A stretch of 64,000 nt of DNA. Origin: Streptomyces amritsarensis. GTDB lineage: Bacteria; Actinomycetota; Actinomycetes; Streptomycetales; Streptomycetaceae. The stretch is from positions 1-64,000 of the forward strand of contig NZ_MQUR01000013.1 of the NCBI RefSeq assembly GCF_001953875.1, written 5' to 3'. This document shows, piece after piece, positions 12,003 through 19,272 of the stretch (its first letter is position 1; each line of letters starts with the position of its first letter). Position numbers and translations under genes: made by a program. Under the pieces are notes generated by a model. It was not told the DNA's origin, ran no database searches, and saw only the letters and a list, made by a program, of their open reading frames with translations.

Positions 12003-12821
12003 CTAGCGCGCGGCCGACTGGTCGCCGACCAGTCGGACCCAGCTCGCGAAGAACGCCAGGCTGTGGCTGCGCCACAGCCGCAGCGGCCGGTCGAGGTCCA
12101 CGCCGACCGGTGCCTTGACCCCGGCCACCTGCTGGCCCACGTCCCTGCGGTACTCCTCCGCCAGGCGCGAGCCGTAGTACTCGGGGTGGCCGGTGTGCAT
12201 GAGCACGGAGTGGTCGTAGGACTCGGCGATCACCGTGCCCGCGCCGTCGGCCCGGGCCAGGGCGCGGACCGTGGTGCTGGCGTCCAGCGCCTTGTCGTCG
12301 AAGCCGGCGAAGCGGCTGTGCGTCGACCAGAAGCGGTCGTCGAGGGAGGAGGCGATGGGGCCGTCCTGCGCCAGCAGCTCCGTCTCGTACATGCCGGAGA
12401 TCTTGGCGCTGTAGATGTCCTTGGGCAGGCCGTAGACCAGGTGGCCCACGCCCATCGCACCCCAGCACAGGCCCAGCAGCGGGGAGCCCTGCGCGTGGAC
12501 GTCCTGGACCATGTCGTTGAGCTCGTCCATGAACCGCACCTCCTCGAAGGGGAGGTGCTCCACCGCGGCGCCGCTGACGATCAGGCCGTCCAGCGGTGCG
12601 TCCGCGGTGGCCTCCTTGTAGGTGCGGTAGGTCGCGGCGATGCGGGCGGGGTCGTCCAGGTGGTAGCGGCGGGAGGAGATCCGTATCCACTGCAGTTCGA
12701 ACGGTCCCGACAGGGCGAGCTGCGGCATGAGCCAGTTCTCGTACTGCTCCGCGTTCGGCATCAGGTTGACGATGCCGATCCGCGGCGGGCGTCCGGTTCC
12801 TCCGGACACGAGCGTGCTCAT
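12003..12821 (-). CDS. MetA-family acyltransferase, predicted acetyl donor
   Basis: A 272-residue member of the homoserine O-acyltransferase (MetA) family. With a constant offset of 23 from E. coli numbering, the active site is retained: nucleophile Cys119 in GLCWGA, His212 and Glu214 in GHPEYY, and the carboxylate-binding arginines Arg170 (THSR) and Arg226. Glu88 in SGAAVEHL falls at position 111, where, from memory of the family, Glu favours acetyl-CoA and Gly favours succinyl-CoA. The lysine pair after NLMP is Asn-Ala here (NLMPNAE), unlike methionine-pathway enzymes. Its start overlaps the aminotransferase stop (ATGA). In this operon a methionine role is unlikely. I infer that it acetylates N4-hydroxy-diaminobutyrate, whose CH2CH2NHOH side chain mimics homoserine. 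O-acetylation of homoserine for a later substitution is the alternative. Confidence 0.85.
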   Translation of the reverse strand: MSTLVSGGTGRPPRIGIVNLMPNAEQYENWLMPQLALSGPFELQWIRISSRRYHLDDPARIAATYRTYKEATADAPLDGLIVSGAAVEHLPFEEVRFMDELNDMVQDVHAQGSPLLGLCWGAMGVGHLVYGLPKDIYSAKISGMYETELLAQDGPIASSLDDRFWSTHSRFAGFDDKALDASTTVRALARADGAGTVIAESYDHSVLMHTGHPEYYGSRLAEEYRRDVGQQVAGVKAPVGVDLDRPLRLWRSHSLAFFASWVRLVGDQSAAR

Positions 12822-14197
12822 CGGCTGTCCTCCGCGGCGAGTTCCGCCTCCAGGGCGGCGAGTGAGTCGCGCAGGATCGCCACGGCGTCGTCGGCGACCT
12901 CACGGGTGACGTTCAGGGGCGGCAGCAGCCGTACGACGCTGTCGCCGCGGCCACCGAGCTCGACGATGAGTCCGCGGCCCAGGGCCTCCTGCTGGAACCT
13001 GGCCGCGACCGCGGTCGCGTCGACCGCCCCGGTGCCGGCCATCTCCATGCCGAGCATCAGGCCCAGGCCGCGCACGTCGGAGACGAGCGGGCTGTCGCCG
13101 ATCCGCTTCAGTTCGCCGAGGAGGTGCTCGCCGATGACGCGGACGTGCCCGAGCAGGTCCTCGCGCTCGACGACGTCCAGGAAGGCGTTGGCGCTGGCGA
13201 AGGCCAGGTTGTTGCCGCGGAAGGTGCCGATGTGGCTGCCCGGCGACCAGGTGTCCAGGTGCTTGCGGTACAGGATCGCGGCGACGGGCAGGCCCATGCC
13301 GGAGAGGCCCTTGGAGGCCACGACGACGTCCGGGGTGATGCCGTACTGCTCGAAGGCGAACCAGGTGCCGGTGCGGCCGCAGCCGGTCTGGACCTCGTCG
13401 ACGATCAGCGGGATGCCGAGTTCGCGGGCGGTGTCCGCGACCCGGTGGACGAACTCGCGGCGGGCCGGGATGGCCCCGCCCTCGCCCTGGACCAGCTCCA
13501 TGATGATCGCGGCCGGCAGCTGCACCCCGCCGTGGGTGTCGGTCAGCGTGTTGACCAGGACCTCGGCGCAGTTGGTGGTGCAGGCGCCCGGGGCGAGGCC
13601 GATCGGGCAGCGGTGGCAGTAGGAGTACGGGGTGAAGTGGATGCCCGGCAGCAGGTTGTGCAGACCGGCCTTCGGCGCGTGCTCCGAGGTGAGGGACATG
13701 GCCCCCTGGGTGGAGCCGTGGTAGGCGCCCTGGAAGACGACGACCTGGCCGCGGCCGGTGGCCTTCTTGCACAGCTTGATCGCGGCCTCGACGGCGTCGG
13801 AGCCGGTGGGGCCGCAGAAGTGCATCTTGACGTCGTCGCGCATGTGCTCGGGCAGCATCGCGATCTGGCGGCGCTTGAACTCCTCGCGCACCGGAGTCGG
13901 GAAGTCGAGGCCGTGCGTCAGCTTGGGCAGCTGCTCGGTGACGGCGGCGACCAGCTCGGGATGGTTGTGGCCCAGGGCGAGGACGCCCGCGCCCGAGAGG
14001 AAGTCGATGTAGCGGCGGCCGTCGAGGTCGGTGATGTACGAACCGGACGCCTCGGCGATCGCGACCGGGATCCGGCGCGGGTAGGTGCGGGCGTTGGACT
14101 CGGTGGCGGCCTGGCTGTCGAGGAGCACGCGCCCGTTGGGACCGGGCCGGGCGAGGTCGAGCGACGGTTTCGGGGAGGCCGCATCAAGGGTCTGCAT
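12818..14197 (-). CDS. L-2,4-diaminobutyrate:2-oxoglutarate aminotransferase (EctB/RhbA-like)
   Basis: A 459-residue class III PLP aminotransferase. Family landmarks: ITDLDGRRYIDFLSGAGVLALGHNHP at the N-terminus, GPTGSDAVEAAIKLCKKATG around the phosphate site, IVDEVQTGCGRTG, and the PLP lysine in ASKGLSG. The SGAGVLALGHNHP and CGPTGSDAVEAA wording is that of diaminobutyrate aminotransferases, which convert aspartate 4-semialdehyde with glutamate to L-2,4-diaminobutyrate. The neighbouring aspartokinase supports an aspartate-derived substrate. No ectA/ectC (ectoine) and no diaminobutyrate decarboxylase are present, so diaminobutyrate itself is the likely building block. ATG 14197 is 11 bases after the N-hydroxylase stop. 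Confidence 0.9.
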   Translation of the reverse strand: MQTLDAASPKPSLDLARPGPNGRVLLDSQAATESNARTYPRRIPVAIAEASGSYITDLDGRRYIDFLSGAGVLALGHNHPELVAAVTEQLPKLTHGLDFPTPVREEFKRRQIAMLPEHMRDDVKMHFCGPTGSDAVEAAIKLCKKATGRGQVVVFQGAYHGSTQGAMSLTSEHAPKAGLHNLLPGIHFTPYSYCHRCPIGLAPGACTTNCAEVLVNTLTDTHGGVQLPAAIIMELVQGEGGAIPARREFVHRVADTARELGIPLIVDEVQTGCGRTGTWFAFEQYGITPDVVVASKGLSGMGLPVAAILYRKHLDTWSPGSHIGTFRGNNLAFASANAFLDVVEREDLLGHVRVIGEHLLGELKRIGDSPLVSDVRGLGLMLGMEMAGTGAVDATAVAARFQQEALGRGLIVELGGRGDSVVRLLPPLNVTREVADDAVAILRDSLAALEAELAAEDSR

Positions 14198-14208
14198 GAT
14201 CGTCCTTC

Positions 14209-15546
14209 TCAGATCTCGGAGCCGGCCGCCTGGGCGGCGACGAGGTCGGCGGTCCCCTGCTCGGCGACCAGGCGCCGTTCGAGGCTTTCCACGATGGCCT
14301 GGGAGCGCAGCGCCAGCAGGCTGAAGGAGCCCGCGTCGCCGAGCCCGTGCGTGGACTCGCACAGCCCGTTGACGAAGATCGGCGGCACCTCCCGCTCGAA
14401 GGCCGGGTGCGGGACGACGCCGTAGTCGTAGCCGACGGACAGCGGCTGGTCGTCGGTGACGCCGAGGACGTCCGCCAGGTCCCGGAGCAGCGGCGGGAGC
14501 TGCTCGGTGCGGCCGGTGATGCCCAGGTCCAGGTAGCCGGTGGCCAGGACCACCCGGTCGGCGTGGATCCGCTCGCGCTCACCGGTGATGTGCTCGGTGA
14601 CGTCCAGGGCCACACCCTCGGCGGTGCGCTCCACGGACTCGATGCGGCGGTTGGTGGCGAGCCGGATCCGCTCGCGCCCGTCGAGCTCGTCCTCGTACAT
14701 GCGCATGTACAGGGCGCTGACCACGTCCGCGTCGGCGGCGGAGTAGTTGGTGGGCCGCAGCTGGTCGCGCAGCCGCTTCTTGCCCTCCTCCGTGGCGTGG
14801 AAGTAGTACTCGACGAACTCCGGGAAGTAGACCTCCTCGGAGAACGGGCTGGTGTCCTTGAGCCGGTAGCCGAAGCCGGTCATGACGTTGACGATGCGGG
14901 CGGCGGGGAAGCGCCCGATCAGGTCGAGCACCACCTCGACCGCGCTCTGGCTGGCCCCGACCACGGCGAGCGTGCCGTCGAAGTCCCGCTCCAGATCGGC
15001 GACGTTGGGAAGGAACTGGGATGTGTGGAAGAGATGCGGGGCCGGCACGTCGCCGAAGACGGCGGGCACGTTCGGGGTGCGGCCCGGGGCCACGACGACG
15101 GAACGCCCGTGGTAGGTGGTGCCGTCGGCGACGGTGACCTCGACCAGGGGGCCGTCGACGGACGCCGCCATCTTGATGCCGGTGACCTCGCGGCCGTAGT
15201 CCACGTCGGCCTGCACGGTCTCGGCGACCCACTGGACGTAGCGCGCGTACTCCTTGCGCAGCGGATAGTGGGAGGGAAGGTTGAGGTGTTTGAAGAGACG
15301 GCCCTGCTCGTGCAGGAAGTTGGTGAAGGTGTAGCGGCTGCGCGGGTTGCGCGGCGTCACCAGGTCGCGCAGCGGATTGTTCTGGATGTCCGAGCCGTCC
15401 AGGAGCATGGCGCGCTGCCAGTACGGGCCGGGCTCGCGTTCCAGGAACTTCACCCGGGCCTGCGGCCACAGCTCCTCGAACGCGACGGCGACGGCGACGT
15501 TCGCGGGTCCGTATCCCACACAGAGGACGTCATATGCATCGTGCAC
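14209..15546 (-). CDS. Flavin-dependent amino-acid N-hydroxylase (SidA/PvdA/IucD family)
   Basis: A 445-residue class B flavin monooxygenase of the L-ornithine N5 / L-lysine N6 hydroxylase group. The FAD motif is GYGPANVAVAVAFEE near residue 11. The NADPH motif VVGASQSAVEVVLDLI lies mid-protein, and the family's late LATGYLDLGI is present. The LLDGSDIQNNPLRDLVTPRNP segment is the substrate/flavin loop of the family. These enzymes hydroxylate a side-chain amine using NADPH and O2 to make the precursor of a hydroxamate. With a diaminobutyrate aminotransferase next door, the inferred substrate is diaminobutyrate N4 rather than ornithine. The GTG start (15546) is set by GGAG eight bases upstream and by homology beginning at once. 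It is the first enzyme gene of the leftward operon. Confidence 0.9.
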   Translation of the reverse strand: MHDAYDVLCVGYGPANVAVAVAFEELWPQARVKFLEREPGPYWQRAMLLDGSDIQNNPLRDLVTPRNPRSRYTFTNFLHEQGRLFKHLNLPSHYPLRKEYARYVQWVAETVQADVDYGREVTGIKMAASVDGPLVEVTVADGTTYHGRSVVVAPGRTPNVPAVFGDVPAPHLFHTSQFLPNVADLERDFDGTLAVVGASQSAVEVVLDLIGRFPAARIVNVMTGFGYRLKDTSPFSEEVYFPEFVEYYFHATEEGKKRLRDQLRPTNYSAADADVVSALYMRMYEDELDGRERIRLATNRRIESVERTAEGVALDVTEHITGERERIHADRVVLATGYLDLGITGRTEQLPPLLRDLADVLGVTDDQPLSVGYDYGVVPHPAFEREVPPIFVNGLCESTHGLGDAGSFSLLALRSQAIVESLERRLVAEQGTADLVAAQAAGSEI

Positions 15547-15573
15547 GCTGAATCTCCAAAGTTGAGTTGCACA

Positions 15574-15592
15574 GGCATGCCGACGGCATGCC
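15574..15592. promoter_or_regulatory. Tandem GGCATGCC palindromes, 11-base period, upstream of the N-hydroxylase gene
   Basis: GGCATGCC occurs at 15574-15581 and 15585-15592, so the copies repeat every 11 bases. They lie 28-46 bases upstream of the N-hydroxylase start. The spacing (one DNA turn, seven conserved bases plus four) is what SARP regulators use. This is a candidate operator for the divergently encoded SARP. It also overlaps the region between a possible small gene and the hydroxylase. Confidence 0.45.
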
Positions 15593-15599
15593 GGCTGAT

Positions 15600-15809
15600 T
15601 CACGGACGGGAGACCGCCTGCACATCCGCGCAAGCGCCGTCGGAGTACGGCCCGGCCGCATGACGGCCGGCGAAGAACGCGCCGTCGCTGAGGGTCCCCG
15701 CTGCGTGCGGGACCGCCCACTGCGCGGCGTCCGGGCCGGTGAGGTCGCTTGCCGACGCGGGGTCGGCGGTGTCCCCGGCCGATCGATCGGTGTCCGCATT
15801 TCTGGTCAT
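15600..15809 (-). CDS. Possible 69-residue small protein at the head of the NRPS operon
   Basis: A short open frame starting at ATG 15809, with GGAAG 11 bases upstream, and ending 53 bases before the N-hydroxylase gene. Third positions are mostly G or C, as in real genes here, which supports coding. The peptide has an acidic, Asp/Ala/Thr-rich first half. Its second half contains a repeated element, GTLSDGAFFAGRHAA then GPYSDGACADV, with a single cysteine near the end. I recognise no family. It could be a small accessory or leader-like peptide, or a chance frame within the divergent promoter region. Confidence 0.35.
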   Translation of the reverse strand: MTRNADTDRSAGDTADPASASDLTGPDAAQWAVPHAAGTLSDGAFFAGRHAAGPYSDGACADVQAVSRP

Positions 15810-15860
15810 TTGAACTGCAGCTTCCGTCGCCGTCCGAGATGTAATGAGCTTTTCACTGAC

Positions 15861-15889
15861 CGCTACCGGTTGGCTTCCGCCAGGCTTCC
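15861..15889 (+). promoter_or_regulatory. Three SARP-type heptamers with 11-base period
   Basis: CGCTACC at 15861, GGCTTCC at 15872 and GGCTTCC at 15883 are direct heptamers separated by exactly four bases. SARP activators of the ActII-ORF4/AfsR type bind heptameric direct repeats spaced this way, overlapping the -35 region. The array is about 90 bases upstream of the SARP start, in the region shared with the divergent operon. It is therefore a candidate self-regulatory or cluster operator. No iron-box-like palindrome (TTAGGTTAGG type) was seen anywhere in 15547-15980. Confidence 0.5.
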
Positions 15890-15980
15890 GACCGTGCGGT
15901 ATCGTCCAGAACCGCAGGTCATCAGGTGGGGGTGGGAGTCCCGTATCCGCATGGGGCGGACGGGATCAGGAGGGGGCTGC

Positions 15981-18900
15981 GTGACATTCGAGTTCCGTGT
16001 TCTCGGGCCGATCACTGCATGGCGCGACGGACTCGCAGTCAGGCTCAACGGGCGCAAGACGAGATCGGTGCTGGCCGCGCTGCTGCTCCGCTCCGACCAC
16101 GTCGTCCCCGTGGAACGACTCGTCGCGATCCTGTGGGGGGAATCGCCGCCGCCGACCGCCGTGGCCCAGATCCAGAAGTGCGTGTCCCAGCTGCGCGGCG
16201 AGTTCGGGCCGGAGTTGATCATCCGGTCGGGCAACGGCTACCGCCTCCAGCTCGGTGAGCACCGGTTCGACCTGAGGACCTTCGACCAGGCCGTCGCGGA
16301 CGCGCGGGCCGCGCTCGGGCAGGACCGCCGACTCGACGCGGTGGAGGCGTACTGCGCCGGCCTCGCCCAGTGGCGGGGGGAGCCACTGGCCGACGGCACG
16401 GAGGAGCTGATCCGGACCGAGTCGCCGGCGCTGGAGGAGCGCCGGATCGGCGTCGTCATGGAGCGCATCGAGGCGGAGCTGGCCCTGGGCCGCCACGGCG
16501 AACTCGTCAGCGAGCTCAAGGCGCTCGTCGGTGAGCAGCCGCTGCGGGAACGGCTGCGCGGCCAGCTGATGCTGGCCCTGTACCGCTGCGGCCGGGTGGC
16601 CGACGCCCTGGCGGTCTACCAGGCCGGGCGCACCCTGATCGCCGAGGAGCTGGGCCTGGAGCCGGGGGGCGAGCTCCAACGGCTCCACGAGGCGATCCTG
16701 GTCGGCGGTCCCGGCCTCGACCTGCCCCGCAAGACCCCCGCCTCCGAGGAGGCGCCCGAGCGGGTCTGGTCTCCCATCGCCCAGGTCGTTCCCGCCCAAC
16801 TCCCGCCGTCGATAGCCGACTTCACCGGACGCGCCGAGCAGGTCGGCCGCATCCGCGAGACGCTGACGACGGGCGACAAGGAATCACTGGCGCTCGTCGC
16901 CCTCTCGGGCAAGGGCGGGGTCGGCAAATCCACCCTCGCGGTGCAGGCCGCGCGCCGCGTGGCCGAGCAGTTCCCCGACGGCCAGCTGTACATACGCCTG
17001 CGCACCGCCGACGCCCGGCCGCTGGACCCGCTGGTGGCGCTCAAGCGGTTCCTGCGCGCCCTCGGCGTCGGGGAGGAGGGCATACCGGACGACCTGGAGG
17101 AGTGCAGCGAGCTCTTCCGCAGTCGCACCGCCTCGTCCCGCATGCTCATCCTGCTCGACGACGCCGTCAGCGAGGCGCAGGTGAGACCGCTGCTCCCCGG
17201 CTCACCCGGCTGCGTCGTGCTGATCACCAGCCGGCCCCGGCTCGCCGGACTGGAGTCCGCCACGCACGTCGACCTCGACGTGTTCAACGCGGAGGAGTCC
17301 GGGGCCCTGATCGAACGGATCGCCGGACGGCACCGCGTCGCCGGCGACGAGGCCACGACGGCGGAGGTCGCCCGGCTGTGCGGCTATCTGCCCCTGGCCG
17401 TCCGGATCGCGGCGGCGCGGCTCGCCCAGCACTCCCAGGGCGGCATCACCCGGTTCGCCCGCCGCCTCGCCGACGAACGGCGGCGGCTGGACGTGCTGGT
17501 CTCCGGCGACCTCGAGGTGCGGGCCACGCTCGCGACCGGCTACCAGGAGCTGGAGCCGCGTGAGCGGGAGGCGTTCTGCCTGCTGGGGCTGATCGACACA
17601 CCGGACTTCGCGTCCTGGTTACTCGCCCCGTTGTTGCGCATCACCATCGACGAGGCCGAGGACCTGATCGAGGAACTCGTCAGCACCCAGCTCCTCGACG
17701 TCGTCGGATGCGACGCCGCCGGGCAGACCCGCTACCGCTACCACAACCTGGTCCGCCTCTACGCCAAGGAGCGCGCCCAGGCCGAGTACTCGCCCGCGCA
17801 GTGCCGGGAAGCGCTCTCCAGGGTGCTGGACGGGTGGCTCACCCTGTCCACCACGGCGGCGCAGCGCATCACCGGCGCGCGGTCGCGGGAGTGGCCGGCG
17901 GCGGAGCGGGGCGCGGCGCACCGCTACGACGGCTTCGACCGCTCCGACGTCGACTACATCGTCGAGGACCCCTATCTCTGGTTCGAGGCCGAGCGCCCTG
18001 CCCTGGCGTCCGCGGTCGCGATGGCCTGCTCGAACGGATTCGGCCGGATCGCCTGGGAACTGGCCGACAGCACCACCGACTTCCTGGAGCTGCGCCACCT
18101 CTACGACGACTGGGAGGCCAGCCACCGCCTCGCCCTGGCGGCGGCCGAGGCCGACGCCGACACCGTCGGTGTCGGCGTCATGTCCCTGCGGCTGGCCGGC
18201 CTGCGGTGCATCCGCAGGGACCCCGAGGCCGGCCTGGAACTCGCCGACCGGGCGGTCGCCGTCTTCGAGGAGCTGGGCCTCGCCGCCCTGGAGAGCGAGT
18301 GCCGGGTGATCCGTGCCGGCGCGCTGCGGGCGCTGGGCAGGCTGGAGCCCGCCCTCGCCGAGGTGACACGGGCCGCCGAGTCCGCGCAGGCCTCCTCCAG
18401 CGGGCTCGCGCAGGCGCTGGCCGCCCGCGAGTTGGGCACGATCCGTTACGAGCAGCGGAGCTGGGAGCTGTCGTCGGCCGCCTTCAAGGAGGCGGTCCGG
18501 CTCAGCCGGCTGGCCGGGAACCGGCGTGAGGAAGCCCTCGCGCTGCGGCACTGGGCCGTCGTACTGCGCCACCGCGGGGAGCTCCAGGAGGCGCGGGAGA
18601 AGGCGGAGACGGCCCTCGCGGCGTTCCACGAGCTGGGCGACCGCCCCTACGAGGCGTTCAGCGGACTCACCCTGGGCCTGAGCCTGCTGGAGCTGCGCGA
18701 CCCGTCCGCCCGGCGGTTCATCGAGGAGGGGCACGCCGTCCTGCGGGACATGAACCTGGAGTTCGGCATGGGCGAGCTCTTCTACGTGCTCGCCTCCCTC
18801 GAACTCGCCGACGGCCACATCGACCGGGCCGTCGACCGGCTGGCCCAGTCCATCCGGTGGCTGGGCACGGAGCCCGTCCACCACGTGCTGCTCTCCGCCG

Positions 18901-19109
18901 TCGAGCTGCTCTGCCGGGCCCTGGACGCCGGGGACCCGGCGGCGGGCCGGGTCCTGCGCAGGGAACTCGCCGAACTGTCCGCCTGCGTCGGCGCACGGGC
19001 ACCCGCCCACCGGATCGAGTCGATCCTCGCCCAGGTCTCACGCAGGGTGACCGGAAGGAATCCGGTAGTGACCCTGTCTAGAGTTCCGGTTCTGCAACCG
19101 CTCCATTGA
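15981..19109 (+). CDS. AfsR-type SARP regulator (SARP-NB-ARC-TPR)
   Basis: A 1042-residue transcriptional activator. Residues about 1-90 form an OmpR-like winged helix (FEFRVLGPITAWRDG, LNGRKTRSVLAALLLR). Residues 95-245 form the bacterial transcriptional activation domain ending EELGLEPGGELQRLHEAIL. From about 275 comes an NB-ARC ATPase with Walker A LSGKGGVGKSTLA and Walker B RMLILLDDA, then an alpha-solenoid/TPR-like C-terminus. GTG 15981 is chosen because AGGAGGGGG precedes it by about eight bases; an in-frame ATG upstream at 15951 lacks a site. Codon 547 is TTA (17619-17621), so full translation should need the bldA leucyl tRNA. It is divergent from the NRPS operon and 30 bases ahead of the radical SAM cassette, and could activate both. 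Confidence 0.93.
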   Translation: MTFEFRVLGPITAWRDGLAVRLNGRKTRSVLAALLLRSDHVVPVERLVAILWGESPPPTAVAQIQKCVSQLRGEFGPELIIRSGNGYRLQLGEHRFDLRTFDQAVADARAALGQDRRLDAVEAYCAGLAQWRGEPLADGTEELIRTESPALEERRIGVVMERIEAELALGRHGELVSELKALVGEQPLRERLRGQLMLALYRCGRVADALAVYQAGRTLIAEELGLEPGGELQRLHEAILVGGPGLDLPRKTPASEEAPERVWSPIAQVVPAQLPPSIADFTGRAEQVGRIRETLTTGDKESLALVALSGKGGVGKSTLAVQAARRVAEQFPDGQLYIRLRTADARPLDPLVALKRFLRALGVGEEGIPDDLEECSELFRSRTASSRMLILLDDAVSEAQVRPLLPGSPGCVVLITSRPRLAGLESATHVDLDVFNAEESGALIERIAGRHRVAGDEATTAEVARLCGYLPLAVRIAAARLAQHSQGGITRFARRLADERRRLDVLVSGDLEVRATLATGYQELEPREREAFCLLGLIDTPDFASWLLAPLLRITIDEAEDLIEELVSTQLLDVVGCDAAGQTRYRYHNLVRLYAKERAQAEYSPAQCREALSRVLDGWLTLSTTAAQRITGARSREWPAAERGAAHRYDGFDRSDVDYIVEDPYLWFEAERPALASAVAMACSNGFGRIAWELADSTTDFLELRHLYDDWEASHRLALAAAEADADTVGVGVMSLRLAGLRCIRRDPEAGLELADRAVAVFEELGLAALESECRVIRAGALRALGRLEPALAEVTRAAESAQASSSGLAQALAARELGTIRYEQRSWELSSAAFKEAVRLSRLAGNRREEALALRHWAVVLRHRGELQEAREKAETALAAFHELGDRPYEAFSGLTLGLSLLELRDPSARRFIEEGHAVLRDMNLEFGMGELFYVLASLELADGHIDRAVDRLAQSIRWLGTEPVHHVLLSAVELLCRALDAGDPAAGRVLRRELAELSACVGARAPAHRIESILAQVSRRVTGRNPVVTLSRVPVLQPLH

Positions 19110-19139
19110 CCACGGAAACGGAAACGGACGGCGATCGAA

Positions 19140-19247
19140 GTGAAGAAGACCACCATCCACGTCGACCCACGCGAGATGGCGGAGAGCAAGAGATCGGGCA
19201 CGGACGTCATCGGCGTGCGCAGGACTCTTGCGGCGGAAGGACTCTGA
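19140..19247 (+). CDS. 35-residue candidate RiPP precursor peptide
   Basis: A short frame from GTG 19140 to TGA 19245-19247, wedged between the SARP gene (30 bases upstream) and the radical SAM gene (25 bases downstream). The peptide begins MKKTTIHVDPREMAESKRSG and ends TDVIGVRRTLAAEGL. It is charged and hydrophilic at the N-terminus and more hydrophobic at the end, as a leader-core precursor might be. About four fifths of its third codon positions are G or C, which supports coding. The ribosome-binding site is weak, and an in-frame stop at 19107-19109 leaves no earlier start. Its position directly ahead of a RiPP-maturation radical SAM enzyme is the main argument. I do not recognise the family. 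Confidence 0.5.
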   Translation: MKKTTIHVDPREMAESKRSGTDVIGVRRTLAAEGL

Positions 19248-19272
19248 GACCGACCGGAGGGCTGCTCGGCAC

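Noticed and set aside
12818..14197. Ectoine biosynthesis (aminotransferase read as EctB)
   Set aside because: No ectA, ectC or ectD lies nearby, and the gene is in an NRPS/N-hydroxylase operon, so only the DABA-forming reaction is retained.
14209..15546. Classic NRPS-independent (NIS) hydroxamate siderophore cluster
   Set aside because: There is no IucA/IucC or DesD-type synthetase and no diaminobutyrate or lysine decarboxylase. The assembly enzyme present is an NRPS.
15547..15980. Possible DmdR/IdeR iron box upstream of the hydroxamate operon
   Set aside because: I looked for a TTAGGTTAGGCTCACCTAA-like palindrome and saw none. Only the heptamer-type repeats are listed.
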